Part shown: positions 24,605 to 33,376 of the stretch, piece by piece
Layout of the letters: the number at the start of each line of letters is the position of its first letter
Position numbering within the stretch: position 1 is the stretch's first letter
Source of the DNA: Nonomuraea typhae
Lineage (GTDB): Bacteria > Actinomycetota > Actinomycetes > Streptosporangiales > Streptosporangiaceae
DNA: 64,000 nucleotides
NCBI RefSeq assembly: GCF_009760925.1
Contig: NZ_VRLV01000002.1
Span: forward strand, 124,001-188,000
Direction of reading: 5' to 3'
Position numbers and translations under genes: made by a program
The notes under the pieces: model-generated
The model's input: only the letters and a program-made list of their open reading frames with translations
The model's database searches: none
Told to the model about the DNA's origin: nothing

Positions 24605-25348
24605 ATGCGGATCGCAGTAGCCGGCGCGACCGGCAACATCGGCGCCCTGACCGCCACCGCCCTCGAACGCGACGGCCACGAGGTCGTCCGCATCAGCCGC
24701 GCCCTCGGCGTGGACCTGCAAACGGGCGACGGCCTCGACGCGGCGCTGACCGGCGTCGACGCCGTCGTGGACGCCGTCAACGCCCCCGCCATGGGCCTGG
24801 ACGAGACGATCGCGTTCTTCGGCGCCACGACCCGCAACCTCCTGGCCGCAGAAGCACGCGCCGGCGTGCGCCACCACGTGCTGCTGTCCATCGCGGGGCT
24901 GCACCGGGTCGAGGGCAACGCCCACTACTCGGGCAAGAGGGAGCAGGAACGCCTGGTGAGCGAGGGCACCGTCCCCTGGACCATCGTGCCGGCCACCATG
25001 TTCCACGACTTCGCGGAGATGGTGGCCGACGGGGCGGAGAAGGAGGGCGTCGCGCGGATCGCCCCGCTCCTCATCCAGCCGATCGCCCCCGCCGACGTGG
25101 CCGCCGTCCTCGCCGAACTGGCCACCGGCGCCCCCGCGGGCCGGTACGTGGACGTCGCCGGGCCCGGCACCCAGGACCTGGTGGACATGGCCCGCCGTAC
25201 CCACCAGAAGCGCGGGCGGGCGGTCGAGCTGGTGCCGACGTGGTCCGCGGTGTTCGGCCCGTCGATGGCCGGGGAGGTGCTGCTGCCCGGGCCGGGCGCG
25301 CGCATCGCGCCGACGACGTTCGAGGAGTGGCTGGCGGAGCAGAAGTAG
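24605..25348 (+). CDS. NmrA-like NAD(P)-binding oxidoreductase/redox sensor
   Basis: A 247-residue atypical SDR. The glycine motif AVAGATGNIG is at residues 4-13. HVLLSIAGLHRVEGNAHYSGKREQERLV gives a catalytic-like Tyr-x-x-x-Lys, and PWTIVPATMFHDF is typical of NmrA-like proteins. These proteins bind NAD(P)(H), either as quinone reductases (QorB-like) or as cofactor sensors. ATG 24605 has a clear GAGGAG site. Its promoter overlaps the proposed RsrR operator, so expression should follow cellular redox state. Confidence 0.88.
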   Translation: MRIAVAGATGNIGALTATALERDGHEVVRISRALGVDLQTGDGLDAALTGVDAVVDAVNAPAMGLDETIAFFGATTRNLLAAEARAGVRHHVLLSIAGLHRVEGNAHYSGKREQERLVSEGTVPWTIVPATMFHDFAEMVADGAEKEGVARIAPLLIQPIAPADVAAVLAELATGAPAGRYVDVAGPGTQDLVDMARRTHQKRGRAVELVPTWSAVFGPSMAGEVLLPGPGARIAPTTFEEWLAEQK

Positions 25349-25508
25349 CCCCTCCCGCCCGGCGCCACAGCTCGCGGGCCTCCCGCTCGGCACCCCAGCG
25401 CTCCGGGGGCTCCTCGCACCGGACCGGCGTCCTGCGCATGGACACCGTGCGGGAGACCCGCCCCGGCCCGACCTGCGGACACGACATTTCTCCTCATAAG
25501 CTGACCTC

Positions 25509-26477
25509 ATGGAATACTCGCGACTTGGTACCACGGGGCTTCAGGTTTCCCGGATCTGCCTGGGGATGATGAGCTACGGCGACCCCGAGAAGATGGAGTG
25601 GACCCTCCCGGAGGAACGCGCCGAGCCCATCGTGCGCCGGGCGGCCGAGGCGGGCGTCACCTTCTTCGACACCGCCGACGTCTACAGCGCCGGGGCCAGT
25701 GAGGTGATCACCGGGAACGTGCTGCGCCGCCTGTTCCCGCGCCGCGAGGAGTACGTGCTGGCCACCAAGGTCTACTTCCCCATGGGCCAGGGGCGCAACG
25801 ACCGCGGGCTGTCGCGCAAGCACATCATGGCCGCGATCGACGCCTCGCTGGAGCGGCTCGGCACCGACTACGTTGACCTCTACCAGATCCACCGCTGGGA
25901 CGACGAGACGCCCATCGAGGAGACCATGGAGGCGCTGCACGACGTCGTCCGCTCCGGCAAGGTCCGCTACCTCGGCGCCTCGTCCATGTGGGCGTGGCAG
26001 TTCGCCAAGGCCCAGCACGTGGCCGAGCTCAACGGGTGGACGAAGTTCGTCTCCATGCAGAACCACTACAACCTCCTCTACCGCGAGGAGGAGCGCGAGA
26101 TGCTGCCGCTCTGCCTCGACCAGGGCGTCGGCGTCATCCCGTGGAGCCCGCTGGCCCGCGGCGTCCTGGCCAGGGCCGGGACGGCGCAGGAGACCACCCG
26201 GCAGGAGTCCGACGGGCGCATCGACTACCTGTACGAGCCGGAGAACGACCAGGTCATCCTGGAGCGCGTGGCCCAGATCGCCCGGGAGCGCGAACTGCCG
26301 GCCGCCCAGGTGGCGCTGGCCTGGCTGCTGCGTCAGCCCGCCGTGACGGCCCCCATCGTGGGCGCCACCAAGGACCGGCACATCGACGACGCGGTGGCCG
26401 CCGTGGACGTCGAGCTGTCGGAGAAGGACCTGGCCTTCCTGGGCGAGGCTTACACGCCTCGCGACGTGCGCATGTGA
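25509..26477 (+). CDS. Aldo/keto reductase
   Basis: A 322-residue (beta/alpha)8 NADPH-dependent reductase. The catalytic tetrad is visible as FFDTADVYSAG (Asp, Tyr), LATKV (Lys) and YQIHRWD (His). The cofactor region includes GVIPWSPLARGVLA and APIVGATKDRHIDDAV. This pattern fits the AKR12/YajO-like group that reduces aldehydes and sugar-like carbonyls. The start is ATG 25509. CTCATAAGCT just upstream could give a -10 element (CATAAG) for a short leader. The 160-bp spacer before it shows nothing else I can name. Confidence 0.93.
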   Translation: MEYSRLGTTGLQVSRICLGMMSYGDPEKMEWTLPEERAEPIVRRAAEAGVTFFDTADVYSAGASEVITGNVLRRLFPRREEYVLATKVYFPMGQGRNDRGLSRKHIMAAIDASLERLGTDYVDLYQIHRWDDETPIEETMEALHDVVRSGKVRYLGASSMWAWQFAKAQHVAELNGWTKFVSMQNHYNLLYREEEREMLPLCLDQGVGVIPWSPLARGVLARAGTAQETTRQESDGRIDYLYEPENDQVILERVAQIARERELPAAQVALAWLLRQPAVTAPIVGATKDRHIDDAVAAVDVELSEKDLAFLGEAYTPRDVRM

Positions 26478-26576
26478 GGCGCGGTTAGCCGGCGGTTCCC
26501 ATGTGCCGGGCCCGGCGGGCTCCGCGGAACGCCCGGAGGGAGCGCTTGCGGGATCCCTTGGGTCCCCGTGCCCGGT

Positions 26577-26603
26577 GGCCGGGCGCCGTTACGGCGCCCG
26601 GCC
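26577..26603. terminator. Perfect 12-bp stem hairpin between convergent genes
   Basis: GGCCGGGCGCCG and its exact complement CGGCGCCCGGCC are separated by TTA. There is no U-tract. The stem lies 100 bp after the aldo/keto reductase stop, in the 230-bp convergent spacer, and is a likely bidirectional terminator. Confidence 0.75.
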
Positions 26604-26670
26604 CCGTCCGACGTGAGAAGCGATCCCCACGATCGGCGCCCGCCGGCGTCGGCGGGTGGCGTTGTGCCGG

Positions 26671-26704
26671 CCTGCCGTACCTCGGCCGAGGCCGGTACGG
26701 CGGG
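26671..26704. terminator. Second hairpin in the same spacer
   Basis: CCTGCCGTACC pairs with GGTACGGCGGG with one mismatch, around a TCGGCCGA-type inner palindrome. It ends 4 bp from the M14 peptidase stop and suits termination of that transcript. Confidence 0.65.
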
Positions 26705-26707
26705 GCG

Positions 26708-29164
26708 CTATCGAGCGGTGCTGTAGAGGGCGCGGGCGACCTGCGCGAACAGGCCCTTGGGGTGGTTGCGGAACAGCGGCTCCGTGCCGAACAGCACGAC
26801 CCGCGTGCCGCGCTCGTCGCGGCCGCTGACCACGGCGGCCTGGCCCTTGGCGGCGTCCGGGCCGCCCGTGCCGTCCGGGTTCGGGCGCCAGTGGCCGGAG
26901 ACGAAGGCGTCGTAGCGCTCCTCGGCCTTCACCTCCGCCCCCAGGCCCGTGAACCAGCGCGGGGAGTACACGAAGCCGTGCTCGCCCGAGGACATCCTGA
27001 CCACGCCGTTGGCGTCGCCGCGCCCGGCGACCGGGGTGACGGTGAGCAGCGCGGCCGCGGTGTTGAACGTCGCTCCGGTGGCGCCCCTGGTGACGACGCC
27101 GCCCCTGGCGAGGAAGGCGTCGAGCGCGGCCTTGGCCGCCGGGTTGAGCGCGGTGTAGGACAGGCCGCTGGAGACGTACAGGACGTCCGCCGTGTTCCAG
27201 TCGAACCCGGCGTTGGCCAGGGCCGTGGAGACCGGGGTGACGGTGAAGCCCATCTCGCGCAGGGAGTACAGCTCGTCGGCCGCCGCCGCGGCGGCGATCC
27301 TGACCGGGGCCAGCCTGGTCCCCGTCGCCGTTGCCGCCCGGGCGAAGCGGGCGCCGTAGCGGGCGGCCACCTCGCGGGCCGCCTCACGGGCGGTGGGCGG
27401 CACGATGGCCGTGCCGTCCGCCCAGGTGACCTCGACTCCGCGGGCGAGCAGGTCGTTGAGCGCCCGCGCGTCCCTGCCGTCGGTGACCTTCAGGGCGAGC
27501 GCGCCGCGACCGGCCGGGACCGTGCCCGTGGGGGCGGCGGCGCGCACCGGCTCGGTGGGCACGCGCAGGTCCTGGACCGCGCTGACGCCGGCGCCCCAGA
27601 GCAGGCCAAGGCTCCAGCCCGAGATGTCGTACATCGCATCGACCCGCGGGCTGATGTCGGCGCCCGCCTCGAGCATCACGTTGGCCAGGCCGCGCTTGGG
27701 CTGGCGCATGTCGACCACGTACGTCCCGGCCGGGTGCCCGCGGAAGGGCCTGGTGGCCCGCTCCACCCGCACGTCGTTGGCGATCAGGTGGTCCACCAGG
27801 CGCGCGGCGGCGGGGCTGCCCGGCGGGATCAGGTAGGCGCGCGGGTAGGTGGTGGTGTAGACGTCCTCGGGGCCGAAGCCGGGCACGATGCCGAGCGGCA
27901 CCTGCTTGGACGGCTCACCCGCGGCGCCGCGCCGGAAGACCTCGATCTGGTCGGCGATCATCTTGTCGCGGTTGGCCAGCACGTGGGCGTAGGTGGCGCG
28001 GACGGCCGCCGCGCCCACCTCGGTGTTGATCCTGGAACGGCGGCGCAGCTCCTCGACCGGCAGGTTGGTGTAGTCGGAGCCGTTGACGCGCAGCGGGATC
28101 TCCACCGTGTGCGCGGCCACCGCCCCGTGGAAGGGCGCGTACTGCGGGGTGAAGATCGGCGGCCAGTCGTCCCAGCCCTCCTCCGAGTCGCGGAAGGGGA
28201 TCTGGACCGGGTGCACGCCGTCCTTGTCCGGGGTGTAGCCCAGCGCGTTGACGGCCGCCTCCATGCCGAGGCCGTTGGCGTAGGTGTTGGTGATGAACAG
28301 GTCGTACTCGTAGTTGGCGCCGTGCGGCGGCGTGGTCGGCTCGATGAGCGTGCCGTTGACGTAGCCGTGCAGGTCCAGCATGGCGACCGGCTGCCGGTCG
28401 ATCATGATCTGCCGCATGGCCCTGGCCTCGGGCTGGGAGGCGGTGATCATGTCGCGGTTGAGGTCGAAGCCGTTGCCGTTCTGGCGCTGGCCGAGGACGC
28501 GGCCGTCGGGGTTGGCGGTGATGTTGAAGTACAGGCGGGTGCGCTTGAGCAGTTCGGCCGCCTGTGGGCTGGTGGCCAGCTCTTCGATCACCTTCAGGGC
28601 GGCGTCGGTGCCCTCCCACTCGTTGCCGTGGATGTTGCCGTTGACGTAGATCGGCACCTTGTAGCGATTTTTCGGGATTTTTCGGCCGGCTTCGATCTGC
28701 TGGCGGAGGCGCTCCTGCTCGCGGACCTCCCAGGCGCTCTCCGGGGCGGTGACCGTCACGAAGTACAGGTCGCGCCCGCCCGCCGACCTGCCGATCACCT
28801 CGGCGCTCACCCGGTCGCCGAGCGCCTGCAGCGCGTTCAGCTTCGCCGCGATCGCGTGGTGCGGGATCAGGCCCAGCTTGATCGAGGCGTCGGCGGGGTT
28901 CTCCGGAGGTGCGGGGATCTGGTTCTTGCGGGGGTAGCCGCGGGTTCTGTCGTGGTGGTACGGCGCGGCCGCGGCGTCGGCGCTCCGGAGGCTCGCGGTC
29001 TCACCGATCAGGGCGGCTTCCTCGTTGCGCTCCGGGCCGTTGCCGAAATCCCGGACCGCCGGGGGCGGCGTCGTGACGGGAGCGGCGGCAGCCGTACCGG
29101 CGGGCAGGAGGAGGCCCGATAACAGGACTAACAGGGTGCTTCTGCGCATGGTCGAGCGTGACAT
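26708..29164 (-). CDS. Secreted M14-family zinc carboxypeptidase
   Basis: An 818-residue exported peptidase. A Sec signal peptide (MSRSTMRRSTLLVLLSG...) ends near AGTAAAA at residues about 22-28. The M14 domain has NIHGNEWEG with zinc ligands His179 and Glu182, NPDGR (218-222), DLNRD (234-238), LDLHG (His266) and the catalytic Glu355 in AHTVEIPLR. Residues about 430-818 form a large C-terminal region with repeated alpha/beta stretches, including a glutamine-amidotransferase-like segment (VLYVSSGLSY, AALDAFLARGGVVTRG), seen in long actinobacterial M14 proteins. ATG 29164 is chosen; ATG 29149 is possible. Confidence 0.92.
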   Translation of the reverse strand: MSRSTMRRSTLLVLLSGLLLPAGTAAAAPVTTPPPAVRDFGNGPERNEEAALIGETASLRSADAAAAPYHHDRTRGYPRKNQIPAPPENPADASIKLGLIPHHAIAAKLNALQALGDRVSAEVIGRSAGGRDLYFVTVTAPESAWEVREQERLRQQIEAGRKIPKNRYKVPIYVNGNIHGNEWEGTDAALKVIEELATSPQAAELLKRTRLYFNITANPDGRVLGQRQNGNGFDLNRDMITASQPEARAMRQIMIDRQPVAMLDLHGYVNGTLIEPTTPPHGANYEYDLFITNTYANGLGMEAAVNALGYTPDKDGVHPVQIPFRDSEEGWDDWPPIFTPQYAPFHGAVAAHTVEIPLRVNGSDYTNLPVEELRRRSRINTEVGAAAVRATYAHVLANRDKMIADQIEVFRRGAAGEPSKQVPLGIVPGFGPEDVYTTTYPRAYLIPPGSPAAARLVDHLIANDVRVERATRPFRGHPAGTYVVDMRQPKRGLANVMLEAGADISPRVDAMYDISGWSLGLLWGAGVSAVQDLRVPTEPVRAAAPTGTVPAGRGALALKVTDGRDARALNDLLARGVEVTWADGTAIVPPTAREAAREVAARYGARFARAATATGTRLAPVRIAAAAAADELYSLREMGFTVTPVSTALANAGFDWNTADVLYVSSGLSYTALNPAAKAALDAFLARGGVVTRGATGATFNTAAALLTVTPVAGRGDANGVVRMSSGEHGFVYSPRWFTGLGAEVKAEERYDAFVSGHWRPNPDGTGGPDAAKGQAAVVSGRDERGTRVVLFGTEPLFRNHPKGLFAQVARALYSTAR

Positions 29165-29218
29165 GTCCGCGCCGGGAAGGCGAGAGGAAGTGTCGGCCGC
29201 ACCTCCTAAGCTGTGCTC

Positions 29219-30907
29219 ATGGCACGGGCAAACGAGCAGGCGGCCGCCGCTCTTCAGGAGTACGCAGAGCTGTTCGCGCTGACCGGGGGCGACGCCTTCC
29301 GGGTGCGCAGCTACCAGAAGGCGGTCAAGGCGATCGCCGGCTTCCCCGAGGACATCGCGCAGGTGAACGTCCGCAAGGTGCCCGGCGTGGGCGAGGCGAT
29401 CGCGCTGAAGATCGAGGAGTTCCTGGAGCGCGGCAGCTTCCGCCAGCTCGACGCCCTGCGCGCGAAGGTGCCCGACGGGGTGCGCCGGCTGACCGGGGTC
29501 CCGACGCTGGGGCCGAAGACCGCGATCATGCTCTTCGAGGACTTCGGCATCGACTCCCCCGCCGCGCTGGCCGAGGCGATCGCCGCGGGCCGCCTCGACG
29601 GGGTCAAGGGCCTGGGCCCGAAGACGCTGGCCAACCTGGCCAAGGGCATCGAGCAGATGGAGCAGGCCGGCGCCCGCGTGCACATCGGCACCGCGATGGC
29701 GCTGGCCGAGCAGGTCATCGGCTCGCTGGCCGGCCTGGCCGACAGGATCGCCTATGCGGGCTCGCTGCGCCGGATGAAGGACACCATCGGCGACATCGAC
29801 ATCCTCGCGGTGGCGCCGGTCGAGATCATGGAGCGCTTCCGCGGCCGGCCGTACGTCGCAGAGGTCATCGCGGCCGGTGACAAGAAGACCTCGGTGCGCA
29901 CCACGGCGGGCGTCCAGGTGGACCTGCGCGTGGTCCCGGCCGAGTCGTGGGGCGCGGCCATGCAGTACTTCACCGGTTCCAAGGAGCACAACGTCACCGT
30001 CCGCGAGATCGCGGTGAAGAAGGGCTGGAAGCTGTCGGAGTACGGCCTGTTCGAGGGCGAGCGGGTGATCGCCGCCGAGTCCGAGGAGGACATCTACGCC
30101 GCGCTCGGCATGCAGTACGTCCCGCCGCCGATGCGCGAGGACGGCGGCGAGGTGCGGCTGGCCCTGAAGGGCGAGCTTCCCGCGCTGGTCGGGCTCGAGG
30201 ACCTCAAGGGCGACCTGCACACCCACACCAACCTGACCGACGGCATCGCCCCCCTGGAGGAGATGGTCGCCGCCGCCCACGCCCTCGGCTACTCCTACTA
30301 CGCGATCACCGACCACGCCCCCGACCTGACCATGCAGCGCATGACCCTGGAGAAGGCGCTGGAGCAGCGCGAGCAGATCAGGAAGCTGCAGGAGTCCTAT
30401 CCGGACATGCGGCTGCTGCACGGCAGCGAGCTGAACATCGCCCCCGACGGCTCGGTGGACTGGCCGGAGGAGATCCTGGCCGGGTTCGACGTCTGCGTGG
30501 CCTCGGTGCACTCCCACTTCACCCAGTCGCGGGAGGAGATGACCCGGCGCTTCATCGCCGCCTGCGAGAACCCGTACGTGGACGTCATCGGGCACCCCAC
30601 CACCCGCAAGATCGGCAAGCGGCAGCCGGTGGACGCCGACTGGGACGCCGTCTTCGCCGCCGCCGCCCGCACCGGCACGGTCATGGAGATCGACGCCTAC
30701 CCCGATCGCAGCGACCTGCCGGCCGACCTGGTGCGCCTGGCCCGCCACCACGGCGTGAAGTTCTCCATCGACAGCGACTCCCACGCCGTGCCGCACCTGA
30801 AGAACCAGCGGTTCGGCGTCGGCATCGCCCAGCGGGCCTGGCTCACGACCGACGACGTCGTCAACACCTGGCCCCTGGATCGGCTCCTGGCCTACATCCG
30901 GCCCTAG
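29219..30907 (+). CDS. polX: DNA polymerase X family protein with PHP domain
   Basis: A 562-residue repair polymerase. Residues 1-150 are the 8-kDa and helix-hairpin-helix region (KVPGVGEAIALKIEEFL, VPTLGPKTAIMLFEDFG, VKGLGPKTLANLAKG). The palm holds catalytic Asp192 and Asp194 in GDIDIL, with Asp235 in QVDLRVV. A C-terminal PHP phosphoesterase domain starts GDLHTHTNLTDG (His334, His336) and continues ITDHAP, SVHSHF, VIGHPTTRK and SIDSDSHAV, all metal-binding segments of an active 3' exonuclease. TAAGCT ends 8 bp before ATG 29219, so a leaderless transcript is likely. The stop shares CTAG with the convergent SecA-like gene. Confidence 0.95.
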   Translation: MARANEQAAAALQEYAELFALTGGDAFRVRSYQKAVKAIAGFPEDIAQVNVRKVPGVGEAIALKIEEFLERGSFRQLDALRAKVPDGVRRLTGVPTLGPKTAIMLFEDFGIDSPAALAEAIAAGRLDGVKGLGPKTLANLAKGIEQMEQAGARVHIGTAMALAEQVIGSLAGLADRIAYAGSLRRMKDTIGDIDILAVAPVEIMERFRGRPYVAEVIAAGDKKTSVRTTAGVQVDLRVVPAESWGAAMQYFTGSKEHNVTVREIAVKKGWKLSEYGLFEGERVIAAESEEDIYAALGMQYVPPPMREDGGEVRLALKGELPALVGLEDLKGDLHTHTNLTDGIAPLEEMVAAAHALGYSYYAITDHAPDLTMQRMTLEKALEQREQIRKLQESYPDMRLLHGSELNIAPDGSVDWPEEILAGFDVCVASVHSHFTQSREEMTRRFIAACENPYVDVIGHPTTRKIGKRQPVDADWDAVFAAAARTGTVMEIDAYPDRSDLPADLVRLARHHGVKFSIDSDSHAVPHLKNQRFGVGIAQRAWLTTDDVVNTWPLDRLLAYIRP

Positions 30908-32742
30908 CTGAGGCCCGGGTGGTCCGGCGCCCGCGTCCAGGGGGCGCCGCCGGCGGGCCGGGTGTACCAAGCGGGGCGTTCGAGGAGGCGCCGCACGATC
31001 GTAGTGCGCAGCTCCTGCTGGAGTTCCTCGAAGCGCCGCGTGGCCGTGTCCTTGAACGCGGCCACCCCGGGGTCGGGGAAGGTGGCCTCCCACAGCTCGT
31101 CCAGCATGGTCTGCAGCTCGGCCTGGAAGGCGGCCCACGCCTCGTCGACGGCTTCGCGGATCAGCTCGGCGCGGGCCTGGGCGCCGCGTCCCGCCGCGCT
31201 CGCGCGCAGGGGCGCGGCGTGCTCCTCGCCGGCCATGGCCAGCAGGGCGGCCAGCGGATGCGGGCCTTCGACCAGATCCCTGCGCAGGCCGTACACCGCC
31301 TGCTGGAAGCCGGAGCGTACGGCGTAGCACTCGAAGGCCGTCTGGCGGAACGCGGTGTTGCCCCGTTCGCGCCCGCGCTGGATGCGGTTGATCGTGTAGC
31401 CCATGAGGCGGCCGCCCATGGGTTCGATGTCGTCGATCACCCCGCGCACGGCCCGGGCGAGGGCGGCCAGCCAGTCCTCGTCGGCGGCCACGAGGAACCT
31501 CGTGTGGCCCTGCTGACCGGCGAGTTCCCGCAGGCGCCGCTCCAGGCGGCGGGAGAGCAGCCGCTGCGCGCCCAGGATGACCAGGCCGCCGGCCTCGGCC
31601 GCCCGGCGGCGGCTGGCGGTCCACGCCGGCAGCAGGCTGCGCCGGGCCGCGGCCACCGCGCCCTCCCACGCCTCGGCGGTGGTGAGCACGGGGTCCAGCC
31701 CGGAGGCCAGCACCTTCTCCTCGGCCAGCCAGTCGAGGTCACCGCCCAGGACGACCTTCGACTCGTGCCCGAACTCCCGCATCAGCGTCACCGCACCCGC
31801 CTCCCCGGCGCGGGCGAGCGGGCGGCGCGGATGCGCGGGCGCCGGGGTGATCCCGTGCCCGGTCAGGAGGTCGCGCAGCCGGTCGGCGAGCTCGGGCTCA
31901 CCGGCGTGGATCAGGACCGGCCGGCCCTCCTCCCGGTACCCTGCGGCCGCCTCGGCGATGGCGCGCAGCTTGGACTCGGCGTTCGCGTACATGAGGTCTG
32001 GGTGGTCGCGCCGGGTTCCGCGCCGGGCCGTACCGACGACCGTGACCTTGAGGCCGTAGCAGGCCGACAGCAGCCCGGCCTCCGTGGCGGCGACCGGGCT
32101 CACGCCGCAGAGGTGCTCGTACAGGGCGAGGTACTCGCCGACGGTGATCGCGGCCATGGGCACGTCGTCCCTGCTCACCATGAGCCGGTCGAATGCCTGG
32201 TCGAGCAGGACGAGGTCGGCGTCGGTGACGACGGCCCGGTGAAGCTCCCGCTGGAGGCGCTCGCCCGGGCCTGAGCAGCGGTTGTCCGACAGGTAGTCGT
32301 AGGCGAACTCCTTCACCGGGCCCACCGTGACGTCGGCGGCGTAGACGGACTCGCGCTCGCCGTCGTCCTGGTCGCCGGTCAGCGTGGCCACGCTCAGCCC
32401 GAGGAAGCGGCAGACGGCGCTCGTCTCGGCCGCCTGGCCGTCGGTCATCAGGTGCAGGCCCCGGCCGTCGAGCGCGCCGAGATAGGCGGCCAGGGTCACC
32501 GCGGCCGTGCCGTCCTGGATCTCGGCGACCGAGCGGCGGTGCAGGGCGTGGGCGGCGCGCAGGTCGTCGGCGGTGTAGCGGCGGCCGCGCACGCGCCAGG
32601 CGGCCTCACGGGCCACCGCGAAGGCGTCGGTCAGTACGGCGCCGCCCTCGGCCAGGCGGGCGCGCAGCACCCCGGTGCGCGCCTTCAGCTCCTGGTCCGG
32701 CAGGCGCTCGATGGAACGGCGTAACCGATCGGCTTTCCGCAT
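30904..32742 (-). CDS. Degenerate SecA-like protein without ATPase motifs or preprotein cross-linking domain
   Basis: A 612-residue protein that follows SecA from end to end: RLPDQELKARTGVLRARLAEG, DAFAVAREAAWRVRG, AAYLGALDGRGLHLMT, EFAYDYLSDN, TVGEYLALYEHLCG, RRDHPDLMYANAESKLRAI, GAQRLLSRRLERRLRELAGQ and QGHTRFLVAADEDWL. The P-loop is gone: GEGKTLVATLPAYL is replaced by GTAAVTLAAYL, three residues short. DEVD reads TDAD (173-176), and the QLRGRSGRQGD motif with its Arg finger reads RLRELAGQQGH. Only about 8 residues stand where the preprotein cross-linking domain should be. ATG 32742 has a GGGGGAG site. It may be a scaffold or regulator of export; ATP-driven translocation is unlikely. Confidence 0.8.
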   Translation of the reverse strand: MRKADRLRRSIERLPDQELKARTGVLRARLAEGGAVLTDAFAVAREAAWRVRGRRYTADDLRAAHALHRRSVAEIQDGTAAVTLAAYLGALDGRGLHLMTDGQAAETSAVCRFLGLSVATLTGDQDDGERESVYAADVTVGPVKEFAYDYLSDNRCSGPGERLQRELHRAVVTDADLVLLDQAFDRLMVSRDDVPMAAITVGEYLALYEHLCGVSPVAATEAGLLSACYGLKVTVVGTARRGTRRDHPDLMYANAESKLRAIAEAAAGYREEGRPVLIHAGEPELADRLRDLLTGHGITPAPAHPRRPLARAGEAGAVTLMREFGHESKVVLGGDLDWLAEEKVLASGLDPVLTTAEAWEGAVAAARRSLLPAWTASRRRAAEAGGLVILGAQRLLSRRLERRLRELAGQQGHTRFLVAADEDWLAALARAVRGVIDDIEPMGGRLMGYTINRIQRGRERGNTAFRQTAFECYAVRSGFQQAVYGLRRDLVEGPHPLAALLAMAGEEHAAPLRASAAGRGAQARAELIREAVDEAWAAFQAELQTMLDELWEATFPDPGVAAFKDTATRRFEELQQELRTTIVRRLLERPAWYTRPAGGAPWTRAPDHPGLS

Positions 32743-32849
32743 GGCACGACTCCCCCGGCGCGGCAGATGACCCGATGAGCCCATCTTGCAACTCCCGAAC
32801 GCGGGATGGGAGGGTCGAGATCCCTTGGGCCGGCCGGAAGGAGCCGCTC

Positions 32850-33314
32850 ATGACCGCCGACCCCACGATGGCCCGGATCGGCCAGGCGGTGGAGTTGCAT
32901 CACCAGCGGGGGCAGCGTGAAGCGGCTCGCGAGCTGTTCGCTCGGATCTGGGCGGACATCGGCGGCGAGCGGGGCGACCCGCTGCACGTTTGCGTCCTCG
33001 CCCACTCGATGGCCGACGTGCAGGACGACGTGCACCAGGAGCTGACGTGGGATCTGCGGGCGCTGGCCGCCGCCTGCCTGATCACCGAGGGGCGGGTGGC
33101 CGAGGCCGGGGTACCGCTTTCGGTGGCCGGCCTGTATCCGTCGTTGCACCTGAACCTGAGCGAGTGCTACCGCAAGCTGGGCGATCTCGGTCGCGCCCGT
33201 GAGCACTTCCGGCAGGCGCGGGACGGGATCGGCGCGCTGGGCGACGACGCGTACGGGCGGCTCGTCAAGGACGGGCTGGAGCGGGTGGCCGAACAGCTGG
33301 GCGAGACCGTCTGA
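32850..33314 (+). CDS. Small tetratricopeptide-repeat protein
   Basis: A 154-residue all-helical protein. LHLNLSECYRKLGDLGRAREHFRQARDGIGAL is a clear TPR unit, and the N-terminal helices (AVELHHQRGQREAARELFARIW) read as a degenerate one. There is no signal peptide, so it should be a cytoplasmic adaptor. ATG 32850 follows GGAAGGAG at good spacing. It diverges from the SecA-like gene across 107 bp and precedes the unassigned gene by 62 bp. Whether the three act together is inference from position. Confidence 0.8.
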   Translation: MTADPTMARIGQAVELHHQRGQREAARELFARIWADIGGERGDPLHVCVLAHSMADVQDDVHQELTWDLRALAAACLITEGRVAEAGVPLSVAGLYPSLHLNLSECYRKLGDLGRAREHFRQARDGIGALGDDAYGRLVKDGLERVAEQLGETV

Positions 33315-33376
33315 GTGCCGCGCGGGACCCGTCGTGATCCGGGTGACCGGCAGCTACATGGCGGGATTGCGGGGAA

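Noticed and set aside
25349..25508. A TetR-like remnant on the - strand (SMRRTPV start pattern)
   Set aside because: Only a few residues resemble regulator starts and the rest does not continue; similarity is too weak to call.
26501..29122. An 873-codon + strand open frame opposite the M14 peptidase
   Set aside because: It is Gly/Arg/Val-rich without any domain and mirrors a protein with clear zinc ligands on the other strand.
26708..31669. A 1653-codon open frame on the - strand covering the M14 peptidase and continuing across the PolX region
   Set aside because: The part beyond 29164 is antisense to PolX and the SecA-like region and is an artefact of high GC third positions. The signal peptide fixes the real start at 29164.
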